Shown here piece by piece: positions 7,837-15,613 of a DNA stretch of 64,000 nucleotides; within the stretch, counting starts at the first letter, position 1, and every line of letters begins with the position of its first letter. Made by a program: the position numbers and the translations under genes. The notes under the pieces were generated by a model. That model made no database searches. It was given only the letters and a program-made list of their open reading frames with translations, and was not told the origin of the DNA. Source of the DNA: an uncultured Bacteroidales bacterium. Lineage in GTDB: Bacteria; Bacteroidota; Bacteroidia; Bacteroidales; CAIWKO01. The stretch is taken from contig CAIWKO010000035.1 of assembly GCA_903913285.1 (NCBI GenBank), positions 1 to 64,000 on the forward strand. Direction: 5' to 3'.

Positions 7837-8298
7837 CACGCCGTAAAACAACTTGACTACGTCGCAAAATAACTTGACCGTACCGCAAAGCAAAATGAAC
7901 GTGTCGCAAAACAACTTGACCACGTAACGAAGAAAATTGACTACACCGCGAAGCAAAAGGAGCGCACCGCGAAACAAAAGGAACGTACCGCGAAACAAAA
8001 GGAGCGCACTGCGAAGTAAAGGGAACGGACCGCGAAACAAAGGGAGCGCACCGCGAAACAAAGGGAACGAACCGCGAAGCAAAAGGAACGTACCGCGAAA
8101 CAAAAGGAACGGACTGCGGAACAAAGGGAACGGACCGCGAAACAAAAGGAGCGCACCGCGAAACAAAGGGAACGGACCGCGATGCAAAAGGAACGCGCCG
8201 CGAAGCAAAAGGAACGTACCGCGAAACAAAAGGAGCACACCGAAATGTTAAGGGGGCACACCGCGAAACAAAAGGAACGCACCGCGAAGCCGCCGGCA
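7837..8298. repeat. 21-bp tandem array B (22 units)
   Basis: Twenty-two units of exactly 21 bp. The first five resemble array A (GTCGCAAAACAACTTGAC type); the remaining ones share the core CCGCGAAACAAAAGGAACG, strongly purine-rich on the plus strand. The shift from one type to the other along the array suggests that the second type spread by amplification from one end. Each unit has an A-rich run at the same phase. Frames on both strands stay open for over 100 codons (Lys/Arg-rich on plus, Phe/Arg- or Cys/Val-rich on minus); these are by-products of the period. The array ends about 35 bp before the left end of the IS256 element. Confidence 0.92.
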
Positions 8299-8337
8299 TG
8301 TATTACGAAACTAACGTTTAAACCGAGAGCGCAAATC

Positions 8338-8356
8338 AGATTGTGTAAACAGGTTT
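8338..8356. repeat. Left terminal inverted repeat of the IS256 element
   Basis: AGATTGTGTAAACAGGTTT, identical to the reverse complement of 9670-9688. It lies at the 3' side of the transposase gene, with the stop codon only a few bases inside. Confidence 0.85.
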
Positions 8357-8357
8357 T

Positions 8358-9575
8358 TTATTGTTTGCACCTGTCTTCAAAGATAATTAAAAACTGATTA
8401 AGTATAAGTCCCCAATTTTTGATTGGGAGATTCCAAGCATTTTCTATGTTTTTAATAGCTAAATAAATTGACTTGGAAGCAGCATTTTCATTAGGGAACT
8501 GTGTTTTTGTTTTGGTATATTTTCTTATACCACGGTTTAGATTTTCAATCGTATTAGTGGTATAAATAATTCGTCTAAGTTCCAGTGGATACTCAAAGTA
8601 ATTGGATAAATTATCCCAATTTACTTCCCATGATTTGATTGCATATTTGTACTTTCCCTGCCATTTAAGTTTAAATTTTTCAAACTCCTCAAAGGCTATT
8701 TCTTTGTTTATGGCGGTGTATACTTTTTTCAGGTCTTGACAAAATTCTTTTCTGTCTTTCCAAACAACAAACTTGCAGCTATTGCGGATTTGGTGGACAA
8801 TACACAGCTGTGTAACTGTTTCGGGGAATACGGCATTAATAGCCTGGGTAAAGCCTTTAAGGTTATCAGTACAAGCAATAAGTATATCTTCTACACCTCT
8901 GGCTTTTAAATCGGTTAAAACACTCATCCAAAAAGCGGCTGATTCTGTTTTCTCAATCCAAAATCCGAGCACTTCTTTTATGCCATCAGGTTTAAGACCT
9001 ATAACGATGTAAACACATTTGTTTATCACCTTATTATCTGTTCTGATCTTAATAACAATGCCATCCATCCACACTGTATAATAGACTGGTTCCAGTGTTC
9101 GTTGTTGCCATTCTTTGGCAGAGACCATGATACTTTCTGTAATATTGGAAACAGTTGTATCACTAATTTCAAGCCCATAAATCTCAAGCACCTGTGCTCG
9201 TACATCAGAGGTGGTCATTCCACGGCTATACATCCCGACTATGGCATCTTCTATCTTGCTACTGATAGTCTCTCCCTTTGGTATAATAAGCGGTTCGAAC
9301 GCTCCGTTTCTATCTCTTGGAATGTTTAGTAATACTTCTCCTACATTCTCTGTTGTAATGGTTTTTGGAAAAGATCCATTGCGGCTGTTACCTGTATTGT
9401 AGCCCTGTTTGGCATGTTTGGAATAGCCCAGATGTTCGTCAAGTTCACATTGAAGCATTTCTTCTATGCCTTGCTTGAACAACGAATTAAAATATTCCTG
9501 AAACGATTCTTTGCTTTTAAATTGTTTGAAAAAGCCTTTGGGAAATTGTTCTCCCGTGTGTTTTTTGTTTTCCAT
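8358..9575 (-). CDS. IS256-family (Mutator-type) transposase
   Basis: About 405 residues from the ATG at 9575 (MENKKHTGEQFPKG). An in-frame extension to 9653 exists but would run through the leader hairpin, so I prefer the inner start. Domains follow the family order. The N-terminal region carries the typical MLQCELDEHLGY segment and the SRNGSFPKTI motif. The DDE catalytic core has the first Asp in VWMDGIVIKI, the second in ACTDNLKGF and the Glu in TTNTIENLNRGIRK. The C-Q-L-C-I-V-H-Q-I-R-N block between the second Asp and the Glu is also characteristic. The length is normal for the family and the frame is intact, so the element may still be active. Its role is cut-and-paste or copy-out transposition of its own element. 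Confidence 0.95.
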   Translation of the reverse strand: MENKKHTGEQFPKGFFKQFKSKESFQEYFNSLFKQGIEEMLQCELDEHLGYSKHAKQGYNTGNSRNGSFPKTITTENVGEVLLNIPRDRNGAFEPLIIPKGETISSKIEDAIVGMYSRGMTTSDVRAQVLEIYGLEISDTTVSNITESIMVSAKEWQQRTLEPVYYTVWMDGIVIKIRTDNKVINKCVYIVIGLKPDGIKEVLGFWIEKTESAAFWMSVLTDLKARGVEDILIACTDNLKGFTQAINAVFPETVTQLCIVHQIRNSCKFVVWKDRKEFCQDLKKVYTAINKEIAFEEFEKFKLKWQGKYKYAIKSWEVNWDNLSNYFEYPLELRRIIYTTNTIENLNRGIRKYTKTKTQFPNENAASKSIYLAIKNIENAWNLPIKNWGLILNQFLIIFEDRCKQ

Positions 9576-9610
9576 TTTAGTATTTGGTTTAAAGGTAAAT
9601 AAAATTTTCC

Positions 9611-9664
9611 AGAGTTGGCTTGTGCTTCGTTTCGCTACGCTCCACTTCAGCACAAGCCAACTCT
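9611..9664. promoter_or_regulatory. Perfect 16-bp hairpin in the transposase leader
   Basis: AGAGTTGGCTTGTGCT at 9611-9626 pairs exactly with AGCACAAGCCAACTCT at 9649-9664, leaving a 22-base loop. It lies inside the element, between the right inverted repeat and the transposase start. Insertion sequences often carry such leader structures to stop transposase expression by transcription entering from outside; that role is inferred. Confidence 0.65.
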
Positions 9665-9669
9665 CCTCT

Positions 9670-9688
9670 AAACCTGTTTACACAATCT
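9670..9688. repeat. Right terminal inverted repeat of the IS256 element
   Basis: AAACCTGTTTACACAATCT, the reverse complement of 8338-8356. A related copy, CTGTTTACAAAATCTAATTT, follows at 9721-9740, outside the element. Confidence 0.85.
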
Positions 9689-9756
9689 AATTTATGCTAC
9701 CTTTAAACCTGCTAAATCATCTGTTTACAAAATCTAATTTATACTACCTATTACTC

Positions 9757-9810
9757 TAATTGGAAATTGAAAAGGCTTGCATTGATGCAAGCCTTTTCAA
9801 TTTCCAATTA
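9757..9810. terminator. Perfect 25-bp stem-loop, likely bidirectional terminator
   Basis: The 25 bases at 9757-9781 pair perfectly with 9786-9810 around a TTGA loop. The stem contains GAAAAGGCTTGCA and its complement, the usual form of Bacteroidota terminators (A-run, GC block, T-run). It separates the IS element from the tRNA-Ala gene. Confidence 0.7.
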
Positions 9811-9841
9811 GGGTGTTCGAGAATCTATTTCAACGATACAA

Positions 9842-9875
9842 TAAAAAAAACCTTGTATCGGAAAAAGATACAAGG
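9842..9875 (-). terminator. Terminator downstream of tRNA-Ala
   Basis: CCTTGTATC (9851-9859) pairs with GATACAAGG (9867-9875). On the minus strand the hairpin is followed by a run of eight T. It lies 13 bp after the 3' end of the tRNA. Confidence 0.75.
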
Positions 9876-9888
9876 CAAAAAAAAATTG

Positions 9889-9962
9889 TGGAGCGTATGG
9901 GAGTCGAACCCATGACCTTCAGACTGCCAGTCTGACACTCTAGCCAACTGAGCTAACGCCCC
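9889..9962 (-). tRNA. tRNA-Ala (anticodon GGC)
   Basis: A 74-base cloverleaf on the minus strand. The acceptor stem GGGGCGT pairs with ACGCTCC and includes the G3:U70 wobble that marks alanine tRNAs. The anticodon stem TCAGA/TCTGA encloses loop CTGGCAG, anticodon GGC. The T-arm ATGGGTTCGACTCCCAT is standard, discriminator A. CCA is not encoded (the gene is followed by CAAT). Confidence 0.95.
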
Positions 9963-9976
9963 AAGCAATTCGGGAG

Positions 9977-9984
9977 CAAATTTA
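9977..9984 (-). promoter_or_regulatory. Promoter -7 element of tRNA-Ala
   Basis: On the minus strand this reads TAAATTTG, matching the Bacteroidota -7 consensus TAnnTTTG, 14 bp before the tRNA. A TTG lies 21 bp further upstream, close to the usual -33 distance. Confidence 0.6.
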
Positions 9985-10028
9985 ATTATAAAATCCGTAC
10001 ATTTACAAAGATTTTATTCAGAAATTTT

Positions 10029-10580
10029 ATGAAACGCATTTTCGCTGCCGTCAGGATCGAGCCACAGCAAGCCATCCATAATTTAATGCAGCAGATGAAA
10101 CATCAGCTTGCTGCCGACCGCATTAAATGGGTTGAAGAAGAAAACATGCACATCACCCTGAAATTTTTTGGCGAAACCCCCGACGATAAAGTGATCGAAA
10201 TAGCAGAGGCACTCAAAGAAATTGCACCAACACCATCATTTAGTATCGAATTTACCCACCTGGGAATTTTTGGCAGCAGCTACAAACCTAGGGTAATTTG
10301 GTTGGGAACAGACGATGGCGGAAATCTTGCAAACTTATCCGAAGCCGTGCGAAAAACAATATTGCCGCTTGGTTTTGAAGATGATCGTCAAAACTTTGTT
10401 CCGCATCTGACTCTGGGAAGAATTAACTTTATTAACGATAAAAGCTATTTTCAGAAAACGATCGACAGTTTCAGTACCGTAAAATTTTCAAATCAGCCTA
10501 TTAACGGCTTTTATCTTTACGAAAGTATTCTGAGCCCGGCAGGTCCAAAATATAGCGTTATAGAATCCTATAAGCTTTGA
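10029..10580 (+). CDS. thpR: RNA 2',3'-cyclic phosphodiesterase (2H family)
   Basis: A 183-residue cytoplasmic enzyme of the 2H phosphoesterase family (formerly LigT), which opens 2',3'-cyclic phosphate ends of RNA to 2'-phosphate. Both signature motifs are present: HITLKF near residue 41 and HLTLGR near residue 126, each with the catalytic H-x-T/S-x form. The start MKRIFAAVRIEP is the family's normal N-terminus (short strand before the first motif). It lies between two tRNA genes on opposite strands and appears to be a single-gene unit. Confidence 0.93.
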   Translation: MKRIFAAVRIEPQQAIHNLMQQMKHQLAADRIKWVEEENMHITLKFFGETPDDKVIEIAEALKEIAPTPSFSIEFTHLGIFGSSYKPRVIWLGTDDGGNLANLSEAVRKTILPLGFEDDRQNFVPHLTLGRINFINDKSYFQKTIDSFSTVKFSNQPINGFYLYESILSPAGPKYSVIESYKL

Positions 10581-10627
10581 TTATAAAGAAAAAAACACAA
10601 AAATGTTTTTTTAATCAAAAAATTTCA

Positions 10628-10635
10628 TATTTTTG
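10628..10635 (+). promoter_or_regulatory. Promoter -7 element of tRNA-Gln
   Basis: TATTTTTG matches TAnnTTTG and sits 11 bp before the tRNA-Gln gene. No clear TTG was seen at the -33 position. Confidence 0.6.
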
Positions 10636-10646
10636 CACGCTCAAAT

Positions 10647-10719
10647 TGTCCGATGGTGTAATTGGCAACACGTCTGATTTTGGTTCAGAAGAGTTCAGGT
10701 TCGAAACCTGATCGGACAA
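10647..10719 (+). tRNA. tRNA-Gln (anticodon TTG)
   Basis: A 73-base cloverleaf. Acceptor TGTCCGA pairs with TCGGACA, discriminator A. The anticodon stem TCTGA/TCAGA encloses TTTTGGT, anticodon TTG. The T-arm TCAGGTTCGAAACCTGA is standard. CCA is not encoded. Confidence 0.95.
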
Positions 10720-10738
10720 CAGAAAAGGGAAAGTTGGT

Positions 10739-10763
10739 GAGGGGACGTCAGTCCCCTCTTTTA
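10739..10763 (+). terminator. Terminator after tRNA-Gln
   Basis: GAGGGGAC (10739-10746), loop GTCA, GTCCCCTC (10751-10758), then TTTTA. It lies between the tRNA and the rimP start at 10773, so it could also act as a leader structure for rimP-nusA-infB. Confidence 0.8.
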
Positions 10764-10772
10764 TTAAATTAT

Positions 10773-11228
10773 ATGATTACATCAGAAAAAATAATAGCAC
10801 TCGTAAACGAATATCTTTCAGACACCGAACTGTTTTTTGTTGAAGCCCGGGTTAGAAGCGGTAACCGCATTAGCGTGTTTATCGATTCCGATACTCAGGT
10901 GCTCATAAAAGATTGTGCCGAACTGAGCCGTTATATCGAATCGAATCTCGATCGCGAAAAAGAAGATTTTGAACTCGAAGTATCATCGGCAGGCATAGAT
11001 CAGCCCCTGAAATTTCACCGTCAATATCAAAAAAACATTGGTAACGATCTGAAAATTGAAACCAAAGACGGCAAAACTCTGATAGCAGCACTTTTAGGAG
11101 TCGATGAGAAAAACATCATCTTGCTGGTGCCCGAAAACAAAAAACTTAAAACTCCCGAACAAGAAGTTTTGATAGCCTTTTCGGATATAAAAGAAGCAAA
11201 AATTGTAATAAAAATAAACAGTAAATAA
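10773..11228 (+). CDS. rimP: Ribosome maturation factor RimP
   Basis: About 151 residues starting MITSEKIIALVNEYL. An open frame extends upstream to 10662 but covers the tRNA-Gln gene and terminator, so the ATG at 10773 is the start. RimP assists maturation of the 30S ribosomal subunit. The conserved FELEVSSAGIDQPLKFHRQY block (family form SSPGldrPL) is at about residues 69-88, followed by the SH3-like C-terminal domain. The first gene of the classic rimP-nusA-infB operon; nusA follows after 36 bp. Confidence 0.95.
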   Translation: MITSEKIIALVNEYLSDTELFFVEARVRSGNRISVFIDSDTQVLIKDCAELSRYIESNLDREKEDFELEVSSAGIDQPLKFHRQYQKNIGNDLKIETKDGKTLIAALLGVDEKNIILLVPENKKLKTPEQEVLIAFSDIKEAKIVIKINSK

Positions 11229-11264
11229 ACACAAAGAAACAATAAATTAAAAAGGATATTACAA

Positions 11265-12500
11265 ATGGAAAATATCAATTTAGTAGACTCATTTTCGGAA
11301 TTTAAAGAATTCAAAAATATTGAACGCGAAACCATGATGCGTATTCTGGAAGATGTATTCAGACACATGCTGATAAAAAAATATGGCTCCGACGAAAACT
11401 TTGATATCATCGTAAATATTGATAAGGGCGATCTGGAAGTTTGGCGCAGAAGAACTATTGTTGAAGACAGCGAAGTTGTTGATGATAATAAAGAAATTGC
11501 CTATTCGCTGGCTATAAAGATCGAACCCGATTTCGAAATTGGAGAAGATGTTTCGGAAGAAGTAAAACTAAAAGATTTCGGTCGTCGCGAAATTCTTTCC
11601 ATGCGTCAAAACCTTATCGCGAAAATTTTAGAATTCGAAAAAGATAACATTTATAAAGACTATATCGACCGCGTTGGACAAATCATCACTGGAGAAGTTT
11701 ATCAGGTTTGGAAAAAAGAGATCCTCGTATTGGATGATGATGGCATTGAGCTGATACTTCCCAAATCAGAACAAATTCCTTCCGATTTTTACCGCAAAGG
11801 CGATACAATTCGTGCGGTTGTTTTAAAAGTGGAAATGAAAAACGGAACTCCGTTTATTATCCTGTCGCGTATTTCGCCCGTATTCCTCGAACGATTGTTC
11901 GAATCCGAAGTTCCCGAAGTATTCGATGGTTTGATAACTATAAAAAAGATCGTCAGAATTCCAGGCGAACGTGCAAAAGTTGCAGTAGAATCCTATGACG
12001 ATCGTATCGATCCGGTTGGTGCCTGCGTTGGTATGAAGGGTGCACGTATTCATGGCATCGTTCGCGAACTCCGCAACGAAAACATCGATGTGATCAACTA
12101 TACTGTAAATTCTTCGCTTTATATCACTCGTGCTTTGAGCCCTGCAAAAGTATCATCGATAAAGATCGATGAAAAAACCAAAAAAGCTGATGTATATTTA
12201 AAACCCGATCAAGTTTCGCTTGCAATTGGTAAAGGTGGATACAATATCAAATTAGCTTCAAAACTTTCGGGATACGAAATTGATGTTTATCGTGATGCCG
12301 ATAATGATTATGAAGATGTGGATCTGCAGGAATTTTCAGACGAAATCGATCAGTGGATCATCGATGAACTTAAGAAGATAGGTTGCGATACGGCTAAAAC
12401 AGTGCTTGAAATACCTGTTGAAGATTTGGTGCAACGTACCGATCTGGAAGAAGAAACAATAAAAGAAGTGGTAAAAATATTAAGATCAGAATTTGAATAA
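11265..12500 (+). CDS. nusA: Transcription termination/antitermination factor NusA
   Basis: 411 residues. Order of domains: N-terminal RNA-polymerase-binding domain (about 1-125), S1 domain (about 130-200, starting VGQIITGEVYQVW), then KH domains with VGACVGMKGARIHGIVREL near residue 250 and LAIGKGGYNIKLASKLSGY near residue 320. After KH2 there is a short acidic tail with a helix-hairpin-helix-like segment (ELKKIGCDTAKTVLEIPVED). It lacks the two long acidic repeats of enterobacterial NusA, as usual in Bacteroidota. It binds RNA polymerase and nascent RNA to control pausing and termination. Second gene of rimP-nusA-infB. Confidence 0.97.
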   Translation: MENINLVDSFSEFKEFKNIERETMMRILEDVFRHMLIKKYGSDENFDIIVNIDKGDLEVWRRRTIVEDSEVVDDNKEIAYSLAIKIEPDFEIGEDVSEEVKLKDFGRREILSMRQNLIAKILEFEKDNIYKDYIDRVGQIITGEVYQVWKKEILVLDDDGIELILPKSEQIPSDFYRKGDTIRAVVLKVEMKNGTPFIILSRISPVFLERLFESEVPEVFDGLITIKKIVRIPGERAKVAVESYDDRIDPVGACVGMKGARIHGIVRELRNENIDVINYTVNSSLYITRALSPAKVSSIKIDEKTKKADVYLKPDQVSLAIGKGGYNIKLASKLSGYEIDVYRDADNDYEDVDLQEFSDEIDQWIIDELKKIGCDTAKTVLEIPVEDLVQRTDLEEETIKEVVKILRSEFE

Positions 12501-12563
12501 TAAATATCCAATAAAATGGGTATCAAAATAAGAAAATAACAATACTGGTTCAACAGGCAAAAT

Positions 12564-15500
12564 ATGGAAGAAACCGTAAGAACACACCGATTAAGTAAAG
12601 TAGCTATCGAGTTCAACATCAAGGTCGATACTGTGGTTAAATTCCTTTCGAATAAAGGAATTAAGATCGATAGTAATCCGAATGGAAAGATAACCGAACA
12701 GATGTACGAGATGCTGCAAAAAGAATTTCAATCGGAAAAGCAGTTGAAAGAAACATCAAAAAAACTGGATATCGGTATATCCCGTCATGAAACCGTAACC
12801 CTCGATAAAGCCAAGGAACGTGAAATAGATTCTGACCTTGATAAAGATCTATTTATTAAAAATGTTCCCGTAACTTTTTCGAAAGAACCCGAAAAACATG
12901 TTGAAAAGTCAAAAGAAGAACTTAAGAAACTTGATGAACCTCAAATTAAAAAGCCTGTAGAAGAGATTATACAAATAGTTACCGAACCCGAAAAACCAGT
13001 TGATACAAAACCTGCTGAAAAACCTCATAAAAAAGAATCTGTTTCTGAAGAACCCACAAAAGTTGTTGAAGAAAACAGACAAGAAATTTCCGAACCAGGT
13101 TTCGAACAGATAGGCCCTAAAGTGCTTCGCACGATCGACTTGGAAAAAGTAAATTCGAAGAAACCCAGCAAAAAAACCGCTGAAGAAAAGAAAATTGCAG
13201 AAAAAGCAAAAGAGGAAGCTTCAACCGATGTTGAACCTAAAGTTGTTGAAAAACCTGCAAAAAAGAGTGGCGATTCCGTTGAAAAAAGCGATGCAATTGA
13301 AGAAATAGTTGCAACTACTCAGAATGATCATGCAATTATACTGGATTCACAAGTAGATGAACCAGATTTGATTCCTCATGCTGAGCTTGAAAGTGAAGAT
13401 GAAAAGCTGGATAAAAATTTTATTACAACACAATATACCGTGTTGGAAGGGGTAACCATTTTAGGTAAAATAGATCTGCCGGCAGCAAGAGAACCACAGA
13501 AAAAACAACCTGTTGCTTCTTCCTCCGACGAAAAGGGGTATAATAAAAAGAAAAAGCGGAAACGCATTAAGAGTGAAGAAACCCCAGTTGAAAAAACTTC
13601 TCCTCAAACCGGTGTAAAAACAAATCAAGCGACAGGTGCTAATGTGGGAGCTTCACAAAAGCCAGGATTTAAAAAGCAAAAAGGAAAAACAATTTTACGT
13701 CCTGAAGTTTCTGATGAAGATATTCAAAAACAAATTCGCGAAACTTTGGCCCGTTTGAGCGGTCCTTCCAAATCTAAAGCTTCTAAATATCGTCGTCAAA
13801 AACGCGATGCTTTCCAACAACAGGTCGAAGAGGAGCAATTAAAGCTCGAAGAAGACAAAAAGACATTAATGGTTACGGAGTTCGTCACTGTTAGCGAACT
13901 TTCAAAACTTATGGGTGTTTCGGTCAACGATATTATTTCAACATGTATGAGTTTGGGACTGTTTGTTTCTATCAACCAGCGCCTCGATGCCGAAGTACTG
14001 ACTATTGTTGCCGAAGAATTTGGTTTTAAAACAGAATTTGTCAGTACCGAAGTTCAGGATACCGTTTATAGCGAAACCGATTCGCCTGAAGATCTGGTTG
14101 AACGTCCCCCAATTGTAACGGTAATGGGTCATGTCGATCATGGAAAGACTTCTTTGCTCGATTATATCCGTAACGCAAATGTTATTGCAGGTGAAGCCGG
14201 AGGAATAACCCAACATATCGGTGCTTATGAAGTTAAACTTGAGAACGGAAAGAAAATTACATTTCTTGATACACCCGGACACGAAGCTTTTACAGCCATG
14301 CGTGCCCGTGGCGCTAAAGTTACCGACATCGCAATTATTGTGATTGCCGCAGATGACAGTGTGATGCCGCAAACGGTTGAAGCTATCAATCATGCTCAGG
14401 CTGCCAAAGTTCCTATTATTTTTGCAATCAACAAAATTGATAAGGATGGTGCAAATCCTGAAAAAATTAAAGAAGCACTGGCAAATATGAACTTGTTGGT
14501 TGAAGATTGGGGTGGGAAATATCAATGTCAGGAAATTTCTGCGAAAAAAGGTATCAATGTAGATAAATTGCTCGAAAAAGTACTGCTCGAATCGGAAATG
14601 CTCGAATTGAAAGCAAATCCAAAACGCAATGCAATAGGAACAGTTCTTGAATCGTCGCTCGAAAAGGGCAGGGGATACGTTGCAAAATTATTGATGTTAA
14701 ACGGTTCATTACGAGTGGGCGATATGGTTTTGGCAGGATATAGTTATGGTAGAGTGAAAGCTATGTATAACGAACGCAATCTCCAGATTGATTATGCAGG
14801 TCCTTCTACTCCGGTTTTATTGCTTGGATTAAATGGTGCTCCGCAAGCCGGAGATGCATTTAATGTATTGACCGACGAACGCGAAGCGAAAGAAATTGCC
14901 AATAAAAGGTTCCAGTTGCAACGCGAACAAAGCATCCGGACCCATAAACATATTACGCTCGACGAAATTGGTCGTCGTATTGCCATCGGTGACTTTAAGG
15001 AGCTGAATATTATCATCAAGGGTGATGTGGATGGTTCTATCGAAGCTTTATCAGATTCTTTATTAAAATTGTCGAACGAAGAAGTTCAGGTGAATGTAAT
15101 TCACAAATCGGTTGGACAAATCACTGAGTCTGATGTTTTGCTGGCTTCTGCATCGAACGCTATTATTATCGGATTCCAGGTTCGTCCTTCGCTCAGCGCA
15201 CGTAAACTTGCAGAGCAGGAACAAATTGATATTCGCTTGTATTCTATCATTTATAACGCCATCAACGAACTGAAATCGGCTATTGAAGGTATGCTTTCTC
15301 CCGAAATCGAGGAAAAAATTGTTTGTAATCTTGAGGTCAGAGAAGTATTTAAGATCACTAAAGTTGGTACTATCGCAGGTTGTCAGTGTTTGGACGGGAA
15401 AATTGCCCGTGCAACATTGGTTCGCCTTATCCGTAATGGTATTGTGGTTTATTCAGGTAAACTGGGTTCGCTTAAACGCTTCAAAGATGATGTTAAAGAA

Positions 15501-15611
15501 GTTTTTGCCGGACAGGAATGCGGTTTGAATATTGAAAACTTTAATGATATTAAAGTTGACGATATTATTGAAGGATACGAACAAACAGAAGTGAAACGGA
15601 AGCTGGACTAA
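12564..15611 (+). CDS. infB: Translation initiation factor IF-2
   Basis: 1015 residues. N-terminal IF2_N module ([20 protein letters not shown]), then a long Lys/Glu/Pro-rich linker to about residue 430, a second IF2_N module, and the GTPase domain with G1 GHVDHGKT (near 523), a GGITQHIGA switch [10 protein letters not shown] (G3) and NKIDK (G4). The C-terminal domains that bind initiator tRNA follow. IF-2 brings fMet-tRNA to the 30S subunit and promotes subunit joining. Last gene of the operon. Its stop lies only two bases from the stop of the convergent ansA gene and no terminator is visible between them, so the two transcripts must overlap. Confidence 0.98.
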   Translation: MEETVRTHRLSKVAIEFNIKVDTVVKFLSNKGIKIDSNPNGKITEQMYEMLQKEFQSEKQLKETSKKLDIGISRHETVTLDKAKEREIDSDLDKDLFIKNVPVTFSKEPEKHVEKSKEELKKLDEPQIKKPVEEIIQIVTEPEKPVDTKPAEKPHKKESVSEEPTKVVEENRQEISEPGFEQIGPKVLRTIDLEKVNSKKPSKKTAEEKKIAEKAKEEASTDVEPKVVEKPAKKSGDSVEKSDAIEEIVATTQNDHAIILDSQVDEPDLIPHAELESEDEKLDKNFITTQYTVLEGVTILGKIDLPAAREPQKKQPVASSSDEKGYNKKKKRKRIKSEETPVEKTSPQTGVKTNQATGANVGASQKPGFKKQKGKTILRPEVSDEDIQKQIRETLARLSGPSKSKASKYRRQKRDAFQQQVEEEQLKLEEDKKTLMVTEFVTVSELSKLMGVSVNDIISTCMSLGLFVSINQRLDAEVLTIVAEEFGFKTEFVSTEVQDTVYSETDSPEDLVERPPIVTVMGHVDHGKTSLLDYIRNANVIAGEAGGITQHIGAYEVKLENGKKITFLDTPGHEAFTAMRARGAKVTDIAIIVIAADDSVMPQTVEAINHAQAAKVPIIFAINKIDKDGANPEKIKEALANMNLLVEDWGGKYQCQEISAKKGINVDKLLEKVLLESEMLELKANPKRNAIGTVLESSLEKGRGYVAKLLMLNGSLRVGDMVLAGYSYGRVKAMYNERNLQIDYAGPSTPVLLLGLNGAPQAGDAFNVLTDEREAKEIANKRFQLQREQSIRTHKHITLDEIGRRIAIGDFKELNIIIKGDVDGSIEALSDSLLKLSNEEVQVNVIHKSVGQITESDVLLASASNAIIIGFQVRPSLSARKLAEQEQIDIRLYSIIYNAINELKSAIEGMLSPEIEEKIVCNLEVREVFKITKVGTIAGCQCLDGKIARATLVRLIRNGIVVYSGKLGSLKRFKDDVKEVFAGQECGLNIENFNDIKVDDIIEGYEQTEVKRKLD

Positions 15612-15613
15612 AA

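Larger units (their letters stand above)
8333..9693 (-). mobile_element. IS256-family insertion sequence
   Basis: A single transposase gene lies between inverted repeats AGATTGTGTAAACAGGTTT (8338-8356) and its exact reverse complement at 9670-9688. Outside this 19-bp core the match goes on with a few mismatches (left GCGCAAATC, right reverse-complement GCATAAATT). The true ends may therefore be up to about 15 bp further out. No convincing 8-9 bp target duplication was found. Just outside the right end a 29-bp stretch of the end sequence is repeated at 9721-9749 with two mismatches, which hints at a rearranged junction or an older insertion. The element sits between array B and a strong hairpin terminator. 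Confidence 0.85.

Noticed and set aside
7429-8298. Arrays A and B as CRISPR
   Set aside because: Units are directly adjacent with no unique spacers, are too short, and no cas gene is in the window.
7243-8299. Long open frames on both strands through arrays A and B, up to nearly 200 codons
   Set aside because: They result from a 21-bp period with few stops. None has a credible N-terminus or promoter, and the frame relative to the shared leader differs between the two arrays.
9576-9653. Longer start for the IS256 transposase
   Set aside because: It would begin inside the leader hairpin; the inner ATG at 9575 gives the standard family length.
10662-10772. N-terminal extension of RimP
   Set aside because: The extension is read through the tRNA-Gln gene and its terminator; the ATG at 10773 gives the normal RimP N-terminus.
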